From Myxococcus landrumus (GTDB taxonomy: Bacteria; Myxococcota; Myxococcia; Myxococcales; Myxococcaceae), in contig NZ_CP071091.1 of the NCBI RefSeq assembly GCF_017301635.1, forward strand, positions 5,468,001-5,532,000: 64,000 nucleotides of DNA, in the 5' to 3' direction. The notes under the pieces were generated by a model. It was not told the DNA's origin. It made no database searches and saw only the letters and a list, made by a program, of their open reading frames with translations. Position 1 is the stretch's first letter; every line of letters starts with the position of its first letter. Shown piece by piece: positions 38,948 through 48,097 of the stretch. The position numbers and the translations under genes were made by a program.

Positions 38948-41460
38948 GGGAAGGACGGGGGCTGCGAGAGGGGGAGTCGGAAAGTGAAGGTCGTACCGCG
39001 ACCCGGAATGCTATCCACGGCGATTTCGCCGCGGTGCTCCTCGAGGATGCGTTTGACGACCGCCAGGCCCAGGCCGGTGCCCTGGGCCTTCGTGGTGAAG
39101 AAGGGTTCGAAGACGCGGTGGAGCAGCTCGGCGGGGATGCCCGGCCCCTGGTCCGCCACGTCGATGCGCAGTTGCTCGCGGCCCGCATGGGCCTCGCGGC
39201 GAGCCCGCACCTGCACCCGTCCGCCCTGCGGCATGGACTGAATCGCGTTGACGGCCACGTTGACCAACGCCTGGCGGATGAGCCGTCGGTCCATGGGCAC
39301 GGGCGGCAGCCCCGGCTCCACCTCCGAGTCGATGTGGACGGGCCGGTCCGTTCCCCCACCCTGCACCCGCGCCGCCTCCAGCGAGTCCTGGAGCACGCGG
39401 CTCAGGTCCTCGTGTTGGAGCACCGGGTCCCTCGGACGGGTGTAGTCGAGCAGGTCCCCCACCATGCGGTTGAGACGGTCGCTCTCCTCGCCCAGGATGT
39501 CCAGCAACATGGCCGCGTCGCCCGCGGGCTCCAGGAGCCGGCGCAGCGAGGCCACCGCGTTGAAGATGACGCCCAGGGGATTGCGCACCTCGTGGGCGAC
39601 AATCGCGGAGAGCTCGCCCAGCGCCGCCAGTCGCTCGCGCTTCACCATCTCCGCGCGCGTGGCGGCCAGCTCCGCGTAGCTGGCCCAGAGTGACTCGTAC
39701 AGGCGCGCATTGGCGATGGAGAGCGCGAGCTGGCCACAGGTGGCCTCCGCCAGCTCCACCAGCTCCGGGCCGAACGGCCGCGCGCGGCGCGTATCGTCCA
39801 CCAGCACCACGCCGATGAGCTCCTCGCGAGACGTGAGCGGCAGCGCCAGCAGCGCCTTCTCGCCGAAGCGCTGCACCAACTGCGCGTTGAAGCCCTCGCC
39901 CGCGGCCTCGACGTCCTCGACGGCCACCGGGCGCCGCTCGCGCGCGGCGCGGGCCGCCACGGTGTCGCTGCCCAACGACACAATCACCGTGCGGAAGAAG
40001 TCGCGATGCGCCGCCGACGCCGCCGCGCCCCGGAGCACCTTGGAGCTCTCGTCGTACAGCATGATGTAGCAGTTGGACACGTCCAGCAGGTGGACGAGGA
40101 AGTCCGACGCCACGTCGAGGATGCTCGAGGTCTCCAACACGCCCGACGTGGTGCGCGCCAGGTCCAGGAGCAGCCGGGTCTCCGTGAGCTGACGCGCGGA
40201 CTCCGAGCGCAGCCGGCGCTGCTCCAAAAGCGTCATCAACAGCTCAGCCAGCGTCCCCAACAGCCGCACGTCCCGAGCGTCGAAGGGACGCCCGGGCGCG
40301 CGCAGCACCTGGAGCACGCCGCGCACCTCACCTCCGCGAGCCAGCCGCACCGCCGCGCCACTGCCCAGCGAGCCTCGCGAGGCGGCCCCCAGGACCGCCG
40401 CCTGCTCCGCGCTGCTCAGGTTGCCGTCCAGCGCGTCCGGCACCGAGGCGCCCATCACCCCGCCCAACCGCGCCACGTCTCCCTCCGGCCCCACCGCCTC
40501 CACCAGCCCCACGTGGGCCGACAGCTCCAACGGGCCCTTCGTGCCCTTCGACAGGTGCAGCGCCGCGGACTCCGCGAGGAGCAGCTCCGACACTCGCGAC
40601 AAGAAGTCCTCGGGCGTCGGAGGAATGGGCCGCGCCACGAAGCGCGCCATCTCCGCGACGGCGCCCACTTCCCACCGGCTGCGCGTGCCGTCCGCCTGGA
40701 CTCGCGCGTCCGCCAGCGCGGCCTCCACCACCTTCGCGAAGAGCGTCAGCACCGAGCCGTGACGAGGCGCCACCCATGGCCCCTCCACCCTCAGCACCTC
40801 CACCTGCGGCCCACCCACCGGCAGGTACACATGCGTGGGCGAGGCCTTGTCCGCCCCACCGAACACGGGCCGCCCGTCCGACAGCGACTCCAACCCCAGG
40901 TGCACATCCTCGGGGGACGCGCCTCCGTCGAGCGCGTTCAGGCGCACTCCGTCCCAGCGGAAGAGCCGTCCTCGGAAGCCCGCGGCCTCCAGGCCCTTGA
41001 GCGCCACGCGGCGCACCGCCTCCTCCGAGTGCGCGGAGACCAGTCCCGCGGAGGTCTCCACCAGGCGCTCCGCCATGGACAGCTCAGGGGGCTTGTCCGA
41101 CAGGGGCAGCAGGTTGAGCAGCAGCGCCTTGCGCCCTCCCTCCAAGCGGACGTGAGACGCGTAGAGGGCCACCTCGCGCGTGACGCCGTTGGCCGAGGGC
41201 ACCTGGTAGATTTGGGTGCTCCGGTCCAAGGGCACGCCCAACTCCAGCAGGCGATAGCGCTCGCTGAGCCGACTGCGCTCCTCCGGCTGGACGAAGTCCA
41301 TGACGGGACGCCCTTCCACCCGCTCCCGGGGAAGCCCCAGGAGCTCCAGGTAGGCGTCATTCGCCGCGGACACCCGTCCGTCCACCACCGCGAGCACGGG
41401 GTTGTCGAAGGGCTCGATGAGGGCGCGCAGGGACGCCTCGCTGTATGGCTTCGTGCTCAT
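38944..41460 (-). CDS. pxrK: Cytoplasmic sensor histidine kinase PxrK
   Basis: An 838-residue kinase without membrane segments. A PAS domain (~12-120) begins DNPVLAVVDGRVSAANDAYLE. GAF-like domains follow (~250-420 and ~425-590; the second has DVSNCYIMLYDE). The HisKA phosphoacceptor box is SAIVAHEVRNPLG (His in HEVRNP), and the ATPase has N-box NVAVNAIQSM, G1 DQGPGIP and G2 GTGLGLAVVKRI. Lack of membrane helices points to an intracellular cue. Its start overlaps the selB stop and its stop overlaps the pxrR start, so selB-pxrK-pxrR is probably one operon. Confidence 0.87.
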   Translation of the reverse strand: MSTKPYSEASLRALIEPFDNPVLAVVDGRVSAANDAYLELLGLPRERVEGRPVMDFVQPEERSRLSERYRLLELGVPLDRSTQIYQVPSANGVTREVALYASHVRLEGGRKALLLNLLPLSDKPPELSMAERLVETSAGLVSAHSEEAVRRVALKGLEAAGFRGRLFRWDGVRLNALDGGASPEDVHLGLESLSDGRPVFGGADKASPTHVYLPVGGPQVEVLRVEGPWVAPRHGSVLTLFAKVVEAALADARVQADGTRSRWEVGAVAEMARFVARPIPPTPEDFLSRVSELLLAESAALHLSKGTKGPLELSAHVGLVEAVGPEGDVARLGGVMGASVPDALDGNLSSAEQAAVLGAASRGSLGSGAAVRLARGGEVRGVLQVLRAPGRPFDARDVRLLGTLAELLMTLLEQRRLRSESARQLTETRLLLDLARTTSGVLETSSILDVASDFLVHLLDVSNCYIMLYDESSKVLRGAAASAAHRDFFRTVIVSLGSDTVAARAARERRPVAVEDVEAAGEGFNAQLVQRFGEKALLALPLTSREELIGVVLVDDTRRARPFGPELVELAEATCGQLALSIANARLYESLWASYAELAATRAEMVKRERLAALGELSAIVAHEVRNPLGVIFNAVASLRRLLEPAGDAAMLLDILGEESDRLNRMVGDLLDYTRPRDPVLQHEDLSRVLQDSLEAARVQGGGTDRPVHIDSEVEPGLPPVPMDRRLIRQALVNVAVNAIQSMPQGGRVQVRARREAHAGREQLRIDVADQGPGIPAELLHRVFEPFFTTKAQGTGLGLAVVKRILEEHRGEIAVDSIPGRGTTFTFRLPLSQPPSFP

Positions 41461-43373
41461 CCGCGACGCAGCACCCGCTTCTCGCCCACCCGAAGCGTCA
41501 CCTTCTCCCGGTCGAAGTACTCGGACAGCGGAATGACGAACTTGCGGCTCTGTCCCACCAGTTCCTTGAAGGCCTGGGTGCTAATCTCCTTCTTCTCGCG
41601 GAGGTGGGCAACCAGCCGCTCTCGCAACGTCGTCAGCACCGCCGTGTCGAAGCACAGCTCCTCGCTGACACGCACCACCCGCCCCTCGGACGCCAGCACC
41701 TTCAGCAGCTCGCGCAACCGGGGCACGGGAAGCTCGAGCTTCTGCGACAACTCGCCCTCCGTCGGAGGCGCCAGCCCTCCCGAGGACAGCTCCGCCGCGA
41801 GCCTCACCCGCGCCGCCTCGTCCCCCAACGACAGCGCGCGAGCACGCCCCTTCAGGCGAACGAGCTCTCTCTCCAGGTCCACCTTCCCGGCATCCACCAG
41901 CCCCTGCAACACCCGCTGGAAGACACGTGCGTCCAGCTCGGCTGACAAGCGCTGGCGCAGCTCCTCGCGGGACAGTCCCTCGCGCAAGGGCTCCCGCTCA
42001 TGGAAGGCGGCCAGCAACGCGAGCGCCCGCCCTTGCAGCCCCTCCAGCACCTCGCCCGACACGTACAGCCGTCGCTCCCGGTCCACCAACTGCACCGTGC
42101 CTCGAGCGCCTTCACGCTCCAGCGTCCGCGTGAGCACCCGAGGCCCCAGCCCCGAGCGGCCGAACAGCTCCTGCTGCGTCAGGCCCCGGTAACCGGATTG
42201 CCTGAGCAACCAGGTGACCTGTCCCGCCGGGTCCGCCTCTCGCAACGGAGCCACCACCGCCAGCGCGCCCTTGCGCCGCCGAGGTGAATCAATCGCCAGC
42301 ACGCGCCCTCCCGCCACCGTCGCGCCGCGCCCCGGCAAGGCCCGTGAGCCGCGCAGGATGAAGCGCTGCCCCACCAACGCCCCCACGGGGGCTTCCAACC
42401 GAAGCTGCGCCAGCGCCGTCTCACCGGGCTCCAGCCGCTCCACATCCAACAGCGCCACCATGGCCTCCACCTGCGCGGTGCCCAGGTGCAACAGCAGCTT
42501 GCGACGACGCGGCAGCGCGGACTCCGCCGAGGGCAGCAGCGTCAACTCCACGTCCAGCATGCGCGTCTCGGGCAGCTCGCCCGCACGCGTCAGCACCAGG
42601 CCCCGATGGAGCGACTCGGCCTCCACGCCCGGAAGATTGACGGCCGCGCGCTGGCCCGCCTCCACCTTCTCGACCGCGCGCCCATGCACCTGCACACCGC
42701 GCACACGCAGCGGCCCGGGCATCCCCGGCAGGAGCGACACCGAGTCCTCCACCGCGATGGAGCCGGACAACAACGTGCCCGTCACCACCGTGCCGAAGCC
42801 CTTCAGCGTGAAGACGCGGTCCACGGGCAGGAAGGTGGGCCCTTCCACGGGCCGCTTCGCCAGCGTCCCCGCGACCTTGCCGAGCGCCGCGCGCAGCGTC
42901 TCCAGCCCCTCTCCCGTCCGCGCCGAGCAGGCCACGACCTGCGCGCCTTCCAGGAACGAGCCCGCGGTGAGCGCCGCGAGGTCCGCGTCCACCAGCGCGC
43001 GCCACTCCGGCCCCAGCTCCGCGAGCAGGTCCGACTTGGTGAGGGCCACCACTCCCGCGCGCACGCCCAGCAACCGGCAGATGTCCAGGTGTTCGCGCGT
43101 CTGGGGCATGACGCCCTCGTCCGACGCCACCACCAGCACCGCCAGGTCCACGCCTCCGGCACCGGCGGCCATCGCCTTCACGAAGCGCTCGTGGCCAGGC
43201 ACGTCCACCACGCCCGCCACCGAGCCGTCTTCCAACGTCAGGTGCGCGAAGCCCAGCTCCAGGGTGATGCCTCGGCGCTTCTCCTCCTGGAGCCGGTCCG
43301 TGTCGATGCCCGTCAGCGCCTTCACCAACGACGTCTTGCCGTGGTCGATGTGGCCCGCCGTCCCGACAATCAT
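41457..43373 (-). CDS. selB: Selenocysteine-specific elongation factor
   Basis: A 638-residue translation factor that carries Sec-tRNA to UGA codons marked by a SECIS element. The GTPase domain shows [34 protein letters not shown] and LTKSDLL. Domains II and III follow, then a C-terminal set of winged helices (~390-638) that bind SECIS, ending [31 protein letters not shown], here shown only to mark the end by its key residues K-F-V-I-P and R-V-L. The length is standard. selA, selD and tRNA-Sec are not seen in the window. The stop overlaps the pxrK start. Confidence 0.93.
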   Translation of the reverse strand: MIVGTAGHIDHGKTSLVKALTGIDTDRLQEEKRRGITLELGFAHLTLEDGSVAGVVDVPGHERFVKAMAAGAGGVDLAVLVVASDEGVMPQTREHLDICRLLGVRAGVVALTKSDLLAELGPEWRALVDADLAALTAGSFLEGAQVVACSARTGEGLETLRAALGKVAGTLAKRPVEGPTFLPVDRVFTLKGFGTVVTGTLLSGSIAVEDSVSLLPGMPGPLRVRGVQVHGRAVEKVEAGQRAAVNLPGVEAESLHRGLVLTRAGELPETRMLDVELTLLPSAESALPRRRKLLLHLGTAQVEAMVALLDVERLEPGETALAQLRLEAPVGALVGQRFILRGSRALPGRGATVAGGRVLAIDSPRRRKGALAVVAPLREADPAGQVTWLLRQSGYRGLTQQELFGRSGLGPRVLTRTLEREGARGTVQLVDRERRLYVSGEVLEGLQGRALALLAAFHEREPLREGLSREELRQRLSAELDARVFQRVLQGLVDAGKVDLERELVRLKGRARALSLGDEAARVRLAAELSSGGLAPPTEGELSQKLELPVPRLRELLKVLASEGRVVRVSEELCFDTAVLTTLRERLVAHLREKKEISTQAFKELVGQSRKFVIPLSEYFDREKVTLRVGEKRVLRRG

Positions 43374-43392
43374 CGCATCACCGCGGCCCCGC

Positions 43393-44199
43393 TCACGCCC
43401 CGGCCTTGTCCGGGTCCTCGTCGAAGCGGGCGTCGCCCACGCCGGGCGCGTAGTCCCACGGGAAGACCACCAGCGAGCCCGTGGTCAGCCCCGCGAAGTG
43501 CGGCGCATACCCCTCCGGCTTCGCGACCAAGCACGCCGTCGACACCTTCTTGGCGCCCGCCTCGCGAGCCAGCGCCGTGGCCAACTCCAGCGTGTCACCG
43601 CTGGACGCCACGTCGTCGACGATGAGCACGCGCCGGCCCTTGAGCTCGCGCGGCATCTCTCCGCTCGTCTTGGGGCCACCGCGCGGACGACTCTCGTCGC
43701 CCCGGTCCCTGCTGCGGCGGCTGATGCGCACGGGGAAGAACGCGCAGCCCAGCGCCGAGGAGAGCGCGCCACCGACGAAGACTCCGCCGTGCGCCACGCC
43801 CACCACCGCCTGGGGCTCGAAGGACTGACGGATGGACTCGGCCAGGTGATGCACGGCGCGGTCGAACTCCGCCCACGTCAGCTCCCGCACGCCCGCGGAG
43901 CGCTTGCGTGACTGGTCCTTGCCCGTGGGCTGGCGCGGCACTTCCACCTGGGGTGCCAACACCATGTCGGAGGGAATGGAGACGAGTTTCTTCGCCCCCT
44001 TGCGGGCCGACGCGGACGCCGACGCCACACGGGGCTTGGAAGGAGACTTCTTGGAAGAGGTCTTCTTCGAGGAGGATTTCGCGGTGGGCTTGCGCTTGCC
44101 CTGGGCCTTTAGCCCGGGCGCTGCCCGCTTGGTCGCCACGGCGGTGAGCTCCGGCTGGGGTGCGGCCCCGTCATACCCCGAGGAGCGCGCCCTGGCCAT
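43393..44199 (-). CDS. Phosphoribosyltransferase with histone H1-like tail
   Basis: A 268-residue protein. Residues ~20-75 are extremely basic with Ser/Ala/Pro-Lys repeats ([22 protein letters not shown]), like a histone H1 tail, and probably bind nucleic acid. Residues ~105-260 form a type I phosphoribosyltransferase with PRPP loop [16 protein letters not shown] and an upstream [15 protein letters not shown]. It resembles the xanthine/hypoxanthine group, but no substrate can be given. It ends 19 bases upstream of selB on the same strand. The start at ATG 44199 lacks a good ribosome-binding site. Confidence 0.78.
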   Translation of the reverse strand: MARARSSGYDGAAPQPELTAVATKRAAPGLKAQGKRKPTAKSSSKKTSSKKSPSKPRVASASASARKGAKKLVSIPSDMVLAPQVEVPRQPTGKDQSRKRSAGVRELTWAEFDRAVHHLAESIRQSFEPQAVVGVAHGGVFVGGALSSALGCAFFPVRISRRSRDRGDESRPRGGPKTSGEMPRELKGRRVLIVDDVASSGDTLELATALAREAGAKKVSTACLVAKPEGYAPHFAGLTTGSLVVFPWDYAPGVGDARFDEDPDKAGA

Positions 44200-44264
44200 A
44201 TCCCGCCCACACCTCACCCGTCCCCCGGCTCCTGAAGCACGGAGGACGGGCCAGGTCCCGGCCC

Positions 44265-45296
44265 TCAGGCCGACAGCTTCTCTTCCACCATGCGGTCGGC
44301 CACCTGCTCGGGGCGCTGGCCGGACTCCTTCGCGCGCCGCAGCAGGGTGTCAATGGTGTCGAAGATGTTCGACGCCCGGGCGTACGCCTTCTCCCGGTCG
44401 TACCCCGCCCACTCCTGCGCCACGTTGATGAGGCCGCCCGCGTTGGCCGCGTAGTCCGGCACGTAGAGGATGCCCCGGCTGGCGAGCTGCTCACCGTGTC
44501 GCATCGTGAGCAATTGATTGTTGGCCGCCCCGCACACCGCCTTCACCTTCAGGAGCGGCAGCGTGGCGTCGTTGATGGCGCCGCCGAGCGCGCACGGCGC
44601 GAAGACGTCCGCCTCCATGCGGTGCAGGGTGTCCGCGTCCACCGCCGTGGCGCCGTAGTGCTTCACCGCGTGCTCCACGCTGGCGGCGTTGATGTCGCTC
44701 ACCCACACCTTGGCGCCGCGCTCGTGGAGCTCCTTCACCAGGTACATGCCCACGTGGCCCACACCCAGCACGGTGACGCGCAGACCCTTCAGGTCCGCGC
44801 TGCCGAAGACGTTCTTCGCCGTGGCCTCCATCGCCCGCGCCACGCCGAACGCCGTCACCGGCGACGGGTCTCCGCTGCGCTCCTTCAAGCCCACGACGTA
44901 CTTCGTGTGCTTGCGCACGTGCTCCATGTCGTCGGTGCTGGTGCCGCTGTCCTCGGTGGTGATGTAGCGGCCGCAGAGCGACTCGACGGCGCGGCCAAAC
45001 GACTCGAACAGCTTCGCCCGGTCGAAGTTGCCGCGAGGCAGCATGATGACGGCCTTGCCGCCTCCATGCGGCAGGCCCGCGAGCGCCGCCTTGTACGTCA
45101 TGCCGCGCGCCAACCGGAGCGCGTCCGCGACAGCCTCCTCCTCGGAGGTGTAGGTCGACAGGGCGCGAGTACCGCCCAGCCCTGGACCCAGCCGCGTGTT
45201 GTGCATCCCCACAATGGCCTTCAGGCCCGTGCGGGAATCGCTGAGCAGATGGACGGCTTCGTAACCGCCTTCGAGCAATTGCGTGAAGTAACTCAT
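44265..45296 (-). CDS. Leu/Phe/Val-type amino acid dehydrogenase
   Basis: A 343-residue NAD-dependent enzyme of the Glu/Leu/Phe/Val dehydrogenase family, which deaminates branched-chain amino acids to 2-oxo acids. The substrate domain has LGPGLGGTR and the catalytic lysine region LPHGGGKAVIMLP; the Rossmann domain has VTVLGVGHVGMYL. The C-terminal PDYAANAGGLINVA is typical. Leucine dehydrogenase is most likely from length and the segments seen. In myxobacteria 2-oxo acids from leucine feed iso-branched fatty acids used in development. ATG 45296 gives the usual start. Confidence 0.88.
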   Translation of the reverse strand: MSYFTQLLEGGYEAVHLLSDSRTGLKAIVGMHNTRLGPGLGGTRALSTYTSEEEAVADALRLARGMTYKAALAGLPHGGGKAVIMLPRGNFDRAKLFESFGRAVESLCGRYITTEDSGTSTDDMEHVRKHTKYVVGLKERSGDPSPVTAFGVARAMEATAKNVFGSADLKGLRVTVLGVGHVGMYLVKELHERGAKVWVSDINAASVEHAVKHYGATAVDADTLHRMEADVFAPCALGGAINDATLPLLKVKAVCGAANNQLLTMRHGEQLASRGILYVPDYAANAGGLINVAQEWAGYDREKAYARASNIFDTIDTLLRRAKESGQRPEQVADRMVEEKLSA

Positions 45297-45330
45297 GGCG
45301 CGCGGCCTCTATCGAGGCCACGCACCCAAG

Positions 45331-46221
45331 TCAAACCGTGCCGCTCTCCAACATGCTCCGGATTTCATCTCCTGGAATGACATAGCGCGTCGTGCAGAAC
45401 TGGCACGTCGCCTCCGCCTGCCCTTCCTTTTCCAGAACGTCCTGAAGCTCCTCGCGTCCCATGGCCAACAGCGCGCGCTTCACGCGGTCCTTGCTGCACG
45501 AACAGCCAAAGCGCAGCGGATAACGCGACATCACCTCGAAGTCCGAGTCGGGGATGAGCGCACGCAGCACCGCGGAGGCCCCCGAGGACGCGTGCGCCTG
45601 GAACACGGACGCCGCATCGCGGCGGAGACGCTCACCCAGGGCCTGGAAGGCTTCCATGTCCGCGCCCGGTAGCGGCTGCACGAGCACGCCCGCGACGATG
45701 CCCAGGGGCTCCGTCTTGCCCTCGGACTGGGCAGGCAGCTGCAGGAGCAGCACATGCGAGGGGAGCTGATCCGACTGGTGGAAGTAGCGCTCCAGGTCTC
45801 CGGCGAGGTCGAAGCGCTCCAGCTCCACCGACGAGCGGTAGTGCTCGCCGCCCCCCAGGTCCCGCAGGACGGAGAGGAAGCCCTTGTTCCCCAGCACGGG
45901 ACGCCAGTGGTACAGGTCGTCGCCGCCCACGTACTCCACCAGGGTGTTCTTCACGTAGCCGCGCACCAGGCCGGACGTGTCGCCGTCCACGAAGAGGCCC
46001 CTCAGCGGCCCGTCGCACTCCACCTGGAGGTTGACCCGGGACGCCTCCCCCTTCTGGAGGGAGCCCAGCAGGGCGGCGGCGGTGAGGGACTGGGCCAACA
46101 GCGCCGCGGCGGCGGGGGCCGTCTTGTGGGTGGCCCGGGCCTCACGGGACAAGTCCGTGGTGAGGGCCAGCACCACCCGGATATCCGACGTCTTCAACAA
46201 TCCACTGACGAGCTCATCCAT
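45331..46221 (-). CDS. hslO: Redox-regulated chaperone Hsp33
   Basis: A 296-residue holdase activated by oxidation. The N-terminal domain has DIRVVLALTTDLSREARATHKTAPAAAALL-type family sequence (key residues T-D-L and H-K-T-A), and VSV-like blocks such as RGYVKNTLVEY. The C-terminal zinc switch is CSCS ... CQFC, with about 30 residues between pairs, intact. ATG 46221 gives the usual MDELVSGLL start; the longer frame upstream would run into the promoter region. It is divergent from sdhC across about 255 bases. Confidence 0.92.
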   Translation of the reverse strand: MDELVSGLLKTSDIRVVLALTTDLSREARATHKTAPAAAALLAQSLTAAALLGSLQKGEASRVNLQVECDGPLRGLFVDGDTSGLVRGYVKNTLVEYVGGDDLYHWRPVLGNKGFLSVLRDLGGGEHYRSSVELERFDLAGDLERYFHQSDQLPSHVLLLQLPAQSEGKTEPLGIVAGVLVQPLPGADMEAFQALGERLRRDAASVFQAHASSGASAVLRALIPDSDFEVMSRYPLRFGCSCSKDRVKRALLAMGREELQDVLEKEGQAEATCQFCTTRYVIPGDEIRSMLESGTV

Positions 46222-46322
46222 GGCTGAGCGAGTAGCGTGCCCGAGCCCATCGTGCCCGCCAACGTCAGAAGGCGGACGCGCCGTCGCATGGCGGCCTGGC
46301 AGCAGCCCCACCCTGGGTGACA

Positions 46323-46340
46323 CATAAGCCCAGGCTTATG
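46323..46340. promoter_or_regulatory. Palindrome between hslO and sdhC
   Basis: A perfect 8-bp inverted repeat, CATAAGCC-2-GGCTTATG, lies in the shared upstream region of hslO and sdhC. It is A/T-richer than its surroundings and has operator-like spacing; no known factor is assigned. Confidence 0.45.
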
Positions 46341-46476
46341 CCTCCGTGCGCGACGGCTGGGATACGGGGGTGCGGAAGAAATCCAGCGTCCCGGCGGGAA
46401 CGGTTATAACCCGCCCTCCGACAGTCACCTGACTTGGGGCGCGGTCTCTCACCCGCGCGCCATCGCTGGAGAACCG

Positions 46477-47151
46477 ATGAGCACCCAGGCCGCTACAGCC
46501 GACGCCGTTTCCAACAAGACGCCGCTCCTCAAGTCCCGCCTGGGCTCGTTCCTCGCGGTGGTCCCCTTGAGCATCTGGGTGGTCAACCACCTCTGGAACA
46601 ACCTCTCCGCCTTCGACGGCGCCGCCGCGTGGCAGCAGTCCGTCACGACGTACTCCAACCCGTACTCGCAGGTCCTGACGTTCGTCATCGTCATCCTGCC
46701 CCTGCTGTTCCACACCGGGTGGGGCATCGTCCGGCTCTTCAGCTTCAAGCCGAACAACGGCCGCTACAACAACTACGGCAACCTCAAGTACCTGCTCCAG
46801 CGCGTCTCCGCCCTGGGCGTGCTCGCCTTCCTGGGCGCCCACATCTGGCTGGCCTTCCTGCGTCCGCGCCTGCTCCTGGGCCACCCCGAGCTGTTCTCGG
46901 ACATCGCCCAGCAGATGCACTTCCACACGCCCACCCTGGCCGTCTACCTGCTGGGGACGCTGGGCACCGCGTACCACCTGGCCAACGGCCTCCAGGGCTT
47001 CGCCATGGGCTGGGGCCTGCTCGGCACCGAGCGCTCCATGCGCCGCTTCGAGCCGGTCGCCCTCGCCCTCTTCGCGCTGCTGACGGCGATGAGCTGGGGC
47101 GTCATCTACGCGCTCTACACCGCGGGCGCGTCCTTCGGTCCTCCGGCCTGA
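46477..47151 (+). CDS. sdhC: Succinate dehydrogenase cytochrome b subunit
   Basis: A 224-residue membrane protein with five hydrophobic helices, like the diheme cytochrome b558 of Bacillus-type succinate:quinone oxidoreductase. Candidate heme-ligand histidines lie in helices at VVNHLW, LLFHTGW, LGAHIWLAF and TAYHLANG. It anchors the flavoprotein and iron-sulfur subunits and passes electrons to quinone. GGAG 5 bases before the ATG decides the start. sdhA and sdhB do not follow; the next gene is ssb on the other strand, so the gene is alone in this window. Confidence 0.85.
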   Translation: MSTQAATADAVSNKTPLLKSRLGSFLAVVPLSIWVVNHLWNNLSAFDGAAAWQQSVTTYSNPYSQVLTFVIVILPLLFHTGWGIVRLFSFKPNNGRYNNYGNLKYLLQRVSALGVLAFLGAHIWLAFLRPRLLLGHPELFSDIAQQMHFHTPTLAVYLLGTLGTAYHLANGLQGFAMGWGLLGTERSMRRFEPVALALFALLTAMSWGVIYALYTAGASFGPPA

Positions 47152-47195
47152 TGAATCTCGGGGGCCCCATCCAGGGCCCCTGTCACCGCCGCGCC

Positions 47196-47244
47196 AAAGC
47201 ACACCGGCCGCCCCGAGAACTCCCGGGAGCGGCCGATTCGTTTC
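47196..47244. repeat. Palindromic direct repeat, copy 1
   Basis: A 49-base element beginning AAAGCACACCGGCCGC and ending GAGCGGCCGATTCGTTTC. Its interior folds into a G/C hairpin (arms around CGGCCGC and GCGGCCG). A near-identical copy lies 92 bases downstream. It sits between the converging sdhC and ssb genes. Confidence 0.7.
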
Positions 47245-47287
47245 TGGCAGGGCCCCACCTCCGGGGCGCCCCGCTTCCCAGGCCCCC

Positions 47288-47338
47288 AAAGCACATCGGC
47301 CGCCCCCGAGGACTACCGGGGAGCGGCCGATTCGCTTC
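47288..47338. repeat. Palindromic direct repeat, copy 2
   Basis: Second copy of the element at 47196, with a more perfect palindrome: ATCGGCCGC... pairs with ...GCGGCCGAT, and an internal CCCCG/CGGGG. Both copies share flanking AAAGCAC and ATTCG(T/C)TTC, so the repeat unit is larger than the hairpin. On the minus strand it would form the transcript end of ssb. Confidence 0.7.
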
Positions 47339-47364
47339 AAGCGGACTGAAGTGAGGCCGCGGGC

Positions 47365-47874
47365 TCAGAACGGGATGTCGTCCTCGTTGTTGCCGCCACC
47401 GCCACCACCACCGCCCATGCCGTCATCCATGGGGGGCGGCTGGCCGTAGTCACCCTCCATGCCGCCGCGCTGCTGCTGGCCGCCGAACTGCCGGCGCCCA
47501 CCACCTCCGCCACCACCACCGCCCATGCCGTCCCCGGCGTCACGACCGCCCAGGAACGTCACCGCGTTGGCGACGACCTCCGTGGTGTAGTTCTTCCGGT
47601 TCTCCTTGTCGGTCCACTCGCGCGTCTGCAGGCGCCCCTCGACGTAGCACTGGCGTCCCTTCTTCAGGTACTCGCCGCAGAGCTCCGCGAGCTTTCCCCA
47701 GACGACGATGCGGTGCCACTCGGTGCGCTCCTGCTTCTGGCCGTTCTTGTCGTTCCAGCTCTCGCTCGTCGCGATGCGGAAGTTCGCCACCGCCTGGCCG
47801 CCCGGAGTGAAGCGCACCTCAGGGTCCGCCCCCAGGTTGCCGATGAGGATGACCTTGTTCACGCCACCTGCCAT
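47365..47874 (-). CDS. ssb: Single-stranded DNA-binding protein
   Basis: A 169-residue SSB with an N-terminal OB fold (~1-110): [37 protein letters not shown] and [20 protein letters not shown] glycine-rich linker (two runs of Gly) leads to the acidic C-terminal tip DDIPF, which recruits replication and repair partners. GAGGGAG 6 bases before ATG 47874 sets the start; the frame continues upstream only by overlap with non-coding sequence. Confidence 0.95.
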   Translation of the reverse strand: MAGGVNKVILIGNLGADPEVRFTPGGQAVANFRIATSESWNDKNGQKQERTEWHRIVVWGKLAELCGEYLKKGRQCYVEGRLQTREWTDKENRKNYTTEVVANAVTFLGGRDAGDGMGGGGGGGGGRRQFGGQQQRGGMEGDYGQPPPMDDGMGGGGGGGGNNEDDIPF

Positions 47875-48059
47875 GACTGCTCCCTCTGACTTTCTGTCGA
47901 GGTCCCACCCACCACGGGCGGGACACGGCCCGCCGGGTATCAGCCCTGGCGGGTTGCCTTCCACGTATAGCAGCGCCCCCTGACATTTCCAGAAGGCAGC
48001 CCCCCGCCACGGGGCATGGCCGGACGGCCACTCCCCATGCGGGCAACAGGTGTGAAAGG

Positions 48060-48090
48060 GCCCCACCCCAGGAGTCTCCCCGGGTGGGGC
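48060..48090 (-). terminator. Hairpin after dacB
   Basis: A 9-bp stem, GCCCCACCC-type arms (48090-48082 with 48068-48060), lies 8 bases after the dacB stop on the minus strand and is followed by CTTTC. It probably ends the dacB transcript ahead of the ssb promoter. Confidence 0.5.
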
Positions 48091-48097
48091 TGGCGTG

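Noticed and set aside
37451..39241. 596-codon open frame antisense to pxrR
   Set aside because: The opposite strand encodes a complete NtrC-type protein with all motifs.
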